Part shown: positions 42,653-47,320 of the stretch, piece by piece
Layout of the letters: each line of letters starts with the position of its first letter
How positions within the stretch are numbered: position 1 is the stretch's first letter
From: Saprospiraceae bacterium
Lineage (GTDB): Bacteria > Bacteroidota > Bacteroidia > Chitinophagales > Saprospiraceae
Assembly: GCA_025056735.1 (NCBI GenBank)
Contig: JANWVR010000053.1
Coordinates: 1 to 47,320, forward strand
Length of the DNA: 47,320 nt
Reading direction: 5' to 3'
Notes under the pieces: generated by a model
The model's input: the letters and a program-made list of their open reading frames with translations, nothing else
The model's database searches: none
What the model was told of the DNA's origin: nothing
Translations under genes and position numbers: made by a program

Positions 42653-43675
42653 TTAGAAAGACAGGCGCTGCAAAGTGTTTATAGCATATTGTACCATGCT
42701 CGCGCTGATGTCCAAATGCGTTACCATGCGTATCGTACGCGGGCCGAACGGGGCTGCGCGAACGCCCTGTTGCAGGAGTTTGTCTAAGAAAGCCATCGCC
42801 GTTAGCGGCGGCTTCAAGTCGAAGATGACGATGTTCGTTTCGGGCGGATACAGGCGCTCTACCCAGGGCATCTCGGCCAGTGCTTGAGCCAACTGTTGGG
42901 CGTGCAGGTGGTCTTCGGGCAAGCGCTCAATGTGGTGGTCTAAAGCGTAAATGCCGGCGGCAGCCAGGTAACCGGCCTGCCGCATCCCGCCGCCCATGAC
43001 TTTGCGCACGCGGCGCGCCTCCGCGATGAACGCCCGGCTACCGATGAGCACGGAGCCCACGGGGGCACCTAAGCCTTTGGACAGGCAAACGCTCAGGCTG
43101 TCGGCCAACGCGCCCACTTCGGCCGGCGTTCCGCCCCGCGCCGCTAAGGCGTTGAAAATGCGCGCGCCATCCACATGCAGGGCCAGCCCATGCCGCTGAC
43201 ACACGGCGCGGATTTGCCGCAGCGTCTCCATCGGATACACCGAGCCACCGCCGCGGTTACAGGTGTTTTCCACCACCACCAAGGCGCTGCGCGGCAGCCA
43301 GTCGTAGCGCGGGCGTATAGCTGCTTCTACCTGCTCCGCGCTCAGAATGCCGTTGGTGGTGCGGATGAGATTGAGCGCCAAGCCGCTATTCACGGCATAT
43401 CCGCCGGCCTCATACTGGAAAATGTGGCTCATTTCATCGCAGATGACCTCGTCTAATGGCCGGGTATGTACGCGCAGGGCAATCTGGTTGGTCATCGTGC
43501 CGCTTGGGCAAAACAAGGCCGCTTCGTGGCCAAACATGGCGGCGCATTTGGCCTCCAGCGCATTCACCGTCGGGTCTTCGCCAAAGACATCGTCGCCCAC
43601 CTCAGCGGTCATCATGGCCCGAAGCATGCCCTCCGTGGGGCGCGTAACGGTATCCGAAAGCAAATCTACCAGCAT
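42653..43675 (-). CDS. ltaE: Low-specificity L-threonine aldolase
   Basis: This 340-aa fold-type I PLP enzyme cleaves L-threonine or L-allo-threonine to glycine and acetaldehyde. Diagnostic segments are LLSDTVTRPTEGMLRAMMTA, EVGDDVFGEDPTVNALE, FCPSGTMTNQIALRVH, HVDGARIFNALAA and the PLP lysine in SLSVCLSKGLGAPVGSVLIG. Length is normal. It begins 12 bases after the nuoN stop and probably shares its transcript. Confidence 0.95.
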   Translation of the reverse strand: MLVDLLSDTVTRPTEGMLRAMMTAEVGDDVFGEDPTVNALEAKCAAMFGHEAALFCPSGTMTNQIALRVHTRPLDEVICDEMSHIFQYEAGGYAVNSGLALNLIRTTNGILSAEQVEAAIRPRYDWLPRSALVVVENTCNRGGGSVYPMETLRQIRAVCQRHGLALHVDGARIFNALAARGGTPAEVGALADSLSVCLSKGLGAPVGSVLIGSRAFIAEARRVRKVMGGGMRQAGYLAAAGIYALDHHIERLPEDHLHAQQLAQALAEMPWVERLYPPETNIVIFDLKPPLTAMAFLDKLLQQGVRAAPFGPRTIRMVTHLDISASMVQYAINTLQRLSF

Positions 43676-43687
43676 CTTGCCAGCCTT

Positions 43688-45073
43688 TTAGGGGAGTCCC
43701 AGCACGCCTCCCGGCACCAGCGCCAGCAAAGCAATCAAGCCCAAACCGACCGCCATAGCGGCCTTAAAACCCCAAGGCATTTGCACCTCATAGGCGCTTT
43801 CTTCCGAGGAGAAATACATTGCGACAATGACCTTAAGATAGTAATAAATGGAAATAGCCGAGCCAATCACAGCTACAATAACTAACCCCGGAAAGCGCTC
43901 GAAGGCAGCAGCAAACAAGAAGTATTTGCCGAAAAAGCCCGCCGTAGGAGGTATGCCCGCCAGCGACAGCATCGAGACAGCCATAGCCGCGGCCACCAAA
44001 GGTTGCTTTTTGGCCAGTCCATTAAAGGCTGCGAATGACTCGTCCTGGTTTTGTTCCGAAACGATAAGGAAGCAGGCAAAGGCGCAAATGGTAGCCACTG
44101 AGTAGCCCAGGGTGTACAGCAGCAATGCGCCTGCCGTATCGGGTCGGCCAATAGCCAGCAAGGCCAGCATCAGATAGCCCGCGTGCGCCACCGACGAGTA
44201 CGCCATCATGCGCTTAAAATTGGTCTGAAACAGCGCCGTCGTATTGGCCACGGCCATCGTGAGCACCGCCACCGCGGCCACCGCCGCCTCCCAAAACTCT
44301 CCTGCGCCGGCAAAGGCCGTGCTGAACAGCCGATAAAACGCCGCAAACGCCGCCGTCTTGACCACTGTGGCCATGAAAGCCGTAATCACCGTCGGGCTAC
44401 CCGTATAGACATCGGGCGCCCAAAAATGAAACGGCGCTGCCGATACTTTAAAACTCAACCCTACGAGAATGAGTAAGATGCCAATGCTCAGCATCTGCGG
44501 CGAATGTCCCTGCGCTACAATAACCGAGTGGATTTGCGTCAGGTCGAAGCCGCGCACCGCACCATATACTAAGGCGATGCCAAAAAGCAGTATGCCTGTA
44601 GCGAACGCGCCCATGAGAAAGTACTTGAGCGCCGCCTCGTTGGAGCGCAAATCGTCGCGCCGACTGCCCGCCAGCACGTACAGCGGGATGCTTAAAATTT
44701 CAATGCCCAAAAAAAGCATCACCAGATTGGTAAACGAGAACATACACAGCGCCCCACATAGACTGAACAGCAGCAGCGCATAGCGGTCGCCAATAGTGTC
44801 CGACCACTCGCGAAAACCCCAGCGCGTGAAGCCAAACAGCAGCAGCGTGCTCAACAGCGCCGCGCCACTGAAGGCCAGCGCATAATCGTCAAAGCGAAAC
44901 ATGCTGGCATAGCGGTCCGTCCAGGGTGCTCCAGCGTATAGAAACCAGCCCGTCAGGCCTAGCGCTATGGCCGGGCCAATGAAACGAACGGCTCGTAACA
45001 ATACACGCGCCTGCACTAAGCCGGCAAACAGGATGACTAAGGCCGTCAGAAAAAGCGTAATTAGGATAAGCAT
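43688..45073 (-). CDS. nuoN: NADH-quinone oxidoreductase subunit N
   Basis: The ATG at 45073 (MLILITLFLTALVILFAGLV) gives a 461-aa antiporter-like membrane subunit with about 14 helices. Signatures are FTNLVMLFLGIEILSIPLYV, SNEAALKYFLMGAFATGILL, FKVSAAPFHFWAPDVYTGSP and MMAYSSVAHAGYLM, with the lysines and glutamate of the proton channel. NuoN is normally the last gene of the nuoA-N operon; here it stands apart, preceded by a DUF2237 gene and followed by ltaE. Other subunits must be elsewhere. Its promoter is at 45172-45179. Confidence 0.95.
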   Translation of the reverse strand: MLILITLFLTALVILFAGLVQARVLLRAVRFIGPAIALGLTGWFLYAGAPWTDRYASMFRFDDYALAFSGAALLSTLLLFGFTRWGFREWSDTIGDRYALLLFSLCGALCMFSFTNLVMLFLGIEILSIPLYVLAGSRRDDLRSNEAALKYFLMGAFATGILLFGIALVYGAVRGFDLTQIHSVIVAQGHSPQMLSIGILLILVGLSFKVSAAPFHFWAPDVYTGSPTVITAFMATVVKTAAFAAFYRLFSTAFAGAGEFWEAAVAAVAVLTMAVANTTALFQTNFKRMMAYSSVAHAGYLMLALLAIGRPDTAGALLLYTLGYSVATICAFACFLIVSEQNQDESFAAFNGLAKKQPLVAAAMAVSMLSLAGIPPTAGFFGKYFLFAAAFERFPGLVIVAVIGSAISIYYYLKVIVAMYFSSEESAYEVQMPWGFKAAMAVGLGLIALLALVPGGVLGLP

Positions 45074-45171
45074 GTCAGAAACGCAGTGCAACAGAAGGGA
45101 AATACGCTGGCTCAAACAACCGGAAGGCGCACATGGATGCTATGCGCCCGGTGTTCTTGCAAAGGCGCGGG

Positions 45172-45179
45172 CAAAGGTA
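45172..45179 (-). promoter_or_regulatory. -7 element TACCTTTG upstream of nuoN-ltaE
   Basis: TACCTTTGCCCGCGCC on the minus strand lies about 98 bases before the nuoN ATG, within the 193-bp gap after the DUF2237 gene. Confidence 0.5.
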
Positions 45180-45266
45180 GAAGGATTCAGACAGTGCTTG
45201 TCCGATGCGTGTGCTGCATCAGTCAAGTCGCGCAAGGAGGGCCTCATGGGCATTTTTGAGCCGCTG

Positions 45267-45659
45267 TCAATCGCCAGCGCTCTTCTTTTCCTCGCGATAG
45301 GCGTGGGCCAGAAGGTCGTCCATACGCACGTAGCGCAGAGCGGCCTCGTTGGTGCTCTCCAAAATGACGGGCGGTGCCACACCGGCCTCCAGTGCCTCTT
45401 TCCAGCGCAGTGCGCACAGGCACCACCGGTCGCCTGGCTTCAACCCTGGAAAGCGATACTGGGAACGCGGCGTAAGCAGGTCATTGCCGCGCTCAAAGGA
45501 AAAGACCAGGAACTCCATCGTCATGATGGCACAGACCACGTGCTTACCCGTGTCGTCAGGTCCGGTTGTGCAGCAGCCATCGCGATAAAAGCCGGTCAGC
45601 GGCTGTAGGCTACACGGCACCAGCGGCTCGCCGAAAACGTTGAGCGGGTTCGTTTCCAC
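45267..45659 (-). CDS. DUF2237 family protein
   Basis: This 130-aa protein starts at a GTG (METNPLNVFGEPLVPCSLQP). It matches DUF2237 almost from end to end: PLTGFYRDGCCTTGPDDTGK, VVCAIMTMEFLVFSFERGND, FPGLKPGDRWCLCALRWKEA, GVAPPVILESTNEAALRYV. The conserved CC, C and CLC cysteines are all present. The family is widespread in bacteria; its function is unknown. It begins 12 bases after the stop of the M43 protease gene, so they are probably co-transcribed. Confidence 0.92.
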   Translation of the reverse strand: METNPLNVFGEPLVPCSLQPLTGFYRDGCCTTGPDDTGKHVVCAIMTMEFLVFSFERGNDLLTPRSQYRFPGLKPGDRWCLCALRWKEALEAGVAPPVILESTNEAALRYVRMDDLLAHAYREEKKSAGD

Positions 45660-45671
45660 AATGCAAAAATT

Positions 45672-47045
45672 TCAACGATAGATAAAGACCTTTTCTGTCC
45701 ACTGGCGCTGGTCTTGTCGCACGTGAGCGATATACCAGCCACTTGCCAGCCCAGTCGTTTCAACGCGCACTAAGGGCAGCGTCCCCACAGGCTCTTGCTC
45801 CAAGCGGCGCTCCAGAAAGAGACGTCTGTCGGTGCTGTACAGGCTGAAGTGACAGGGCCACCAATCCGACGGAATTTTCAGCCAGAATTCCTGACCGCGC
45901 ACAGGATTGGGATATAAAAGAGGATTATTATCCATGCTTCCTGGCTGGGCGATACTGGATGACTGCACCAAGCTATTGCGTGGCCCCTGCAGAACTGCAC
46001 GCATGTGGTTGACCTGACCACGGGTGAACATGTTCATGCAGTTTTCGCTCGCATAGTCCATATAATTTTCAATCAAGTCAGGCATGTCCGTTCCATAAAA
46101 AGACTCGACTTTGACGCAGGTATTGCGGTTTTTGTTGCAGTCGAAGTTGGATTGTGAATTAGCGAAAGGCGTATCGTCAATGCCGTCGCTTTGGTTACAA
46201 TCGTTATTGCCCAACAGCCCGCCATCGCCCCAAATGTGGCGTAGCCCCAGATAATGCCCCACTTCGTGCGTGCCCGTTCGTCCGCGAATAATAAGGTTGC
46301 CACCACCGGCAGGGTTAGGTAACGGATTTGGATTGTTGCGCCCAACGGTGCGAAAGTCGAGCACAACACCGTCCTGACCCAGGGCGGGGGCGCCGCTGTT
46401 GGCCGGCCAGTTGGGCAGATTGTTGGGTGGAAAAGCAAATCCCAGCACCTGTCCCAAGGGAATGCCCAGAATGGTAACGGGCTGTATGCGACAGATCCAG
46501 ATGTTCAGATAACGCAAAGGGTCTTTAGCATTGCTACCGCCCTGCGCAGAGTTCTTCAAATTAGCCATCAGGTCGCCCGTCAGAACGTTGAGCTGAAAGT
46601 TAGCATTGGTCTTGACACGCCGTATCTCGTCCAACGCAAACCGGATTTGGGCATTCCCAACCACCTGCCCAAAAATAGCGCGCAGGTTTCCTGTGTCAGC
46701 GTTCAAACGGTTGTAATCTTCGTTGAGAACCGCTATCTGGTTTAAAAGAATACTGTCGTGAAGGTTCTCCTCCGGATTTTTCCAGACAACGTGAATGACC
46801 ACAGGAATAACGTATTGCGAACGCTCCTGCACATCCGGGGCGACAGCGCGTGCCCGACACTCGTCAAACGTCGCCTCAAACGCCCGGTGTAGTTCGGGGT
46901 AATGCTCGCGAACAATGTGATTAAACACCTCCTGGCCACACAGAATCGGCAGACCTTGAGCATGTTGCGCCTGAAGAGGCATCACCAAGCGCACACATAA
47001 CACGACACTCAGACCAACGCGAACAGCAGCATGTGTAAACAGCAT
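45672..47045 (-). CDS. Secreted M43 (pappalysin-like) zinc metalloprotease with T9SS sorting domain
   Basis: This 457-aa protein has a signal peptide (hydrophobic core LSVVLCVRLVMPLQAQ), a propeptide-like region with YVIPVVIHVVWKN, and a metzincin domain with the zinc motif HEVGHYLGLRHIWGD. The family's CNQSDGIDDTP-type disulfide loop and a Met-turn near LIENYMDYASENCMNMFT follow. The last 80 residues (LLYPNPVRGQEFWLKIPSDW ... EKVFIYR) are a type A T9SS sorting domain. It should be secreted or held at the outer surface and degrade proteins. No -7 element was found upstream. Confidence 0.93.
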   Translation of the reverse strand: MLFTHAAVRVGLSVVLCVRLVMPLQAQHAQGLPILCGQEVFNHIVREHYPELHRAFEATFDECRARAVAPDVQERSQYVIPVVIHVVWKNPEENLHDSILLNQIAVLNEDYNRLNADTGNLRAIFGQVVGNAQIRFALDEIRRVKTNANFQLNVLTGDLMANLKNSAQGGSNAKDPLRYLNIWICRIQPVTILGIPLGQVLGFAFPPNNLPNWPANSGAPALGQDGVVLDFRTVGRNNPNPLPNPAGGGNLIIRGRTGTHEVGHYLGLRHIWGDGGLLGNNDCNQSDGIDDTPFANSQSNFDCNKNRNTCVKVESFYGTDMPDLIENYMDYASENCMNMFTRGQVNHMRAVLQGPRNSLVQSSSIAQPGSMDNNPLLYPNPVRGQEFWLKIPSDWWPCHFSLYSTDRRLFLERRLEQEPVGTLPLVRVETTGLASGWYIAHVRQDQRQWTEKVFIYR

Positions 47046-47181
47046 AGAATAAAAGATTTAATGGTTAGGCTCGCGTACGTTTTTCACACGCTAATGTCGC
47101 AATAATTTACTCAATCAGGCGCCTTCCAGGCCCAAAACTCCGAAAAAAAGGCAAAAGCGCTACTTTGAGCCAATGGACACC

Positions 47182-47320
47182 TCAGCCCGCCTGCACCTGC
47201 TCTGCCTGCGCCTCGTAGCCCACCACCGTGATGAGCCAACCCAGCACCCCGCCGCGACGCACCACATCCGGATGCGCCAAACGCTGACGCAACTGCTGAC
47301 GACCCTCCTCCTTGACCACC
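47182..47320 (-). CDS. C-terminal fragment of a gene entering from the right edge
   Basis: The minus strand is open from the window edge to a TGA at 47182-47184. It encodes about 45 residues, including RLAHPDVVRRGGVLGWLITV and ending EQVQAG. Composition looks coding, but I do not recognise the protein. The opposite strand is also open from an ATG at 47173, behind a TACTTTG sequence, though its His/Leu/Thr-rich product looks less like a protein. Low confidence. Confidence 0.35.
   Translation of the reverse strand, partial: VVKEEGRQQLRQRLAHPDVVRRGGVLGWLITVVGYEAQAEQVQAG

Overview
The window reads as chromosomal DNA of a GC-rich Bacteroidota bacterium, most likely a member of the Saprospiria or a relative. 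Three things point there. Promoters carry the Bacteroidota -7 element TAnnTTTG, usually extended to TTTGCC, and Shine-Dalgarno sequences are essentially absent. Two secreted proteins end in type IX secretion (T9SS) sorting domains. A 1445-residue, Cys-rich HYR/dockerin-like surface protein is of the kind common in Saprospiraceae. No insertion sequence, phage module, rRNA or CRISPR array was seen.

Layout. 1-4.1 kb: the start of an AAA-ATPase/nuclease-like gene running off the left edge, recQ and an AraC regulator. 4.1-8.5 kb: the giant T9SS cargo protein. 8.7-13.1 kb, plus strand: a photolyase/cryptochrome, rseP-hscB, tRNA-Leu(CAA) with promoter and terminator, and mnmD. 13.2-17.9 kb: coaE, trmB, an ArsR-type regulator, and an unrecognised pair (a 290-aa protein and a 576-aa exported protein). 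18-22.8 kb: an ABM-fold monooxygenase-like protein, a zinc phospholipase C-like exported protein, and a 1020-aa TIR-domain protein. 22.9-32.5 kb: metabolism and transport (ade, acs, SLC13 permease, alpha/beta hydrolase, sugar nucleotidyltransferase, FHS sugar transporter). 32.8-39.4 kb: a decayed copy of the AAA-ATPase family, xerD, pdxH, a beta-propeller-like exported protein, an SDR, serC and dnaB. 39.4-39.9 kb: a gene-free stretch with DnaA boxes, a candidate oriC. 39.9-47.3 kb: a small Cys-rich exported protein, a TMTC-like TPR membrane protein, L-threonine aldolase, an isolated nuoN, a DUF2237 protein, an M43 metalloprotease with a T9SS tail, and a gene end at the right edge.

How the genes work together. 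Most are housekeeping: repair and replication (recQ, photolyase, xerD, dnaB), tRNA modification (mnmD, trmB), cofactor supply (coaE, pdxH, hscB), acetate activation and purine salvage. The T9SS cargoes and exported zinc enzymes suggest a polymer-degrading or surface-attached life.

The signals most worth a second look are: (1) three heptanucleotide repeat tracts (AAAGTGA / AAAATGA) that each begin at the stop codon of the gene before them, one adding a short tail to XerD; (2) the large TIR protein, whose promoter sits almost on its ATG and predicts a leaderless mRNA; (3) the DnaA-box cluster beside dnaB; (4) the conserved-looking 290-aa / 576-aa pair; (5) the small eight-cysteine exported protein with a strong terminator.
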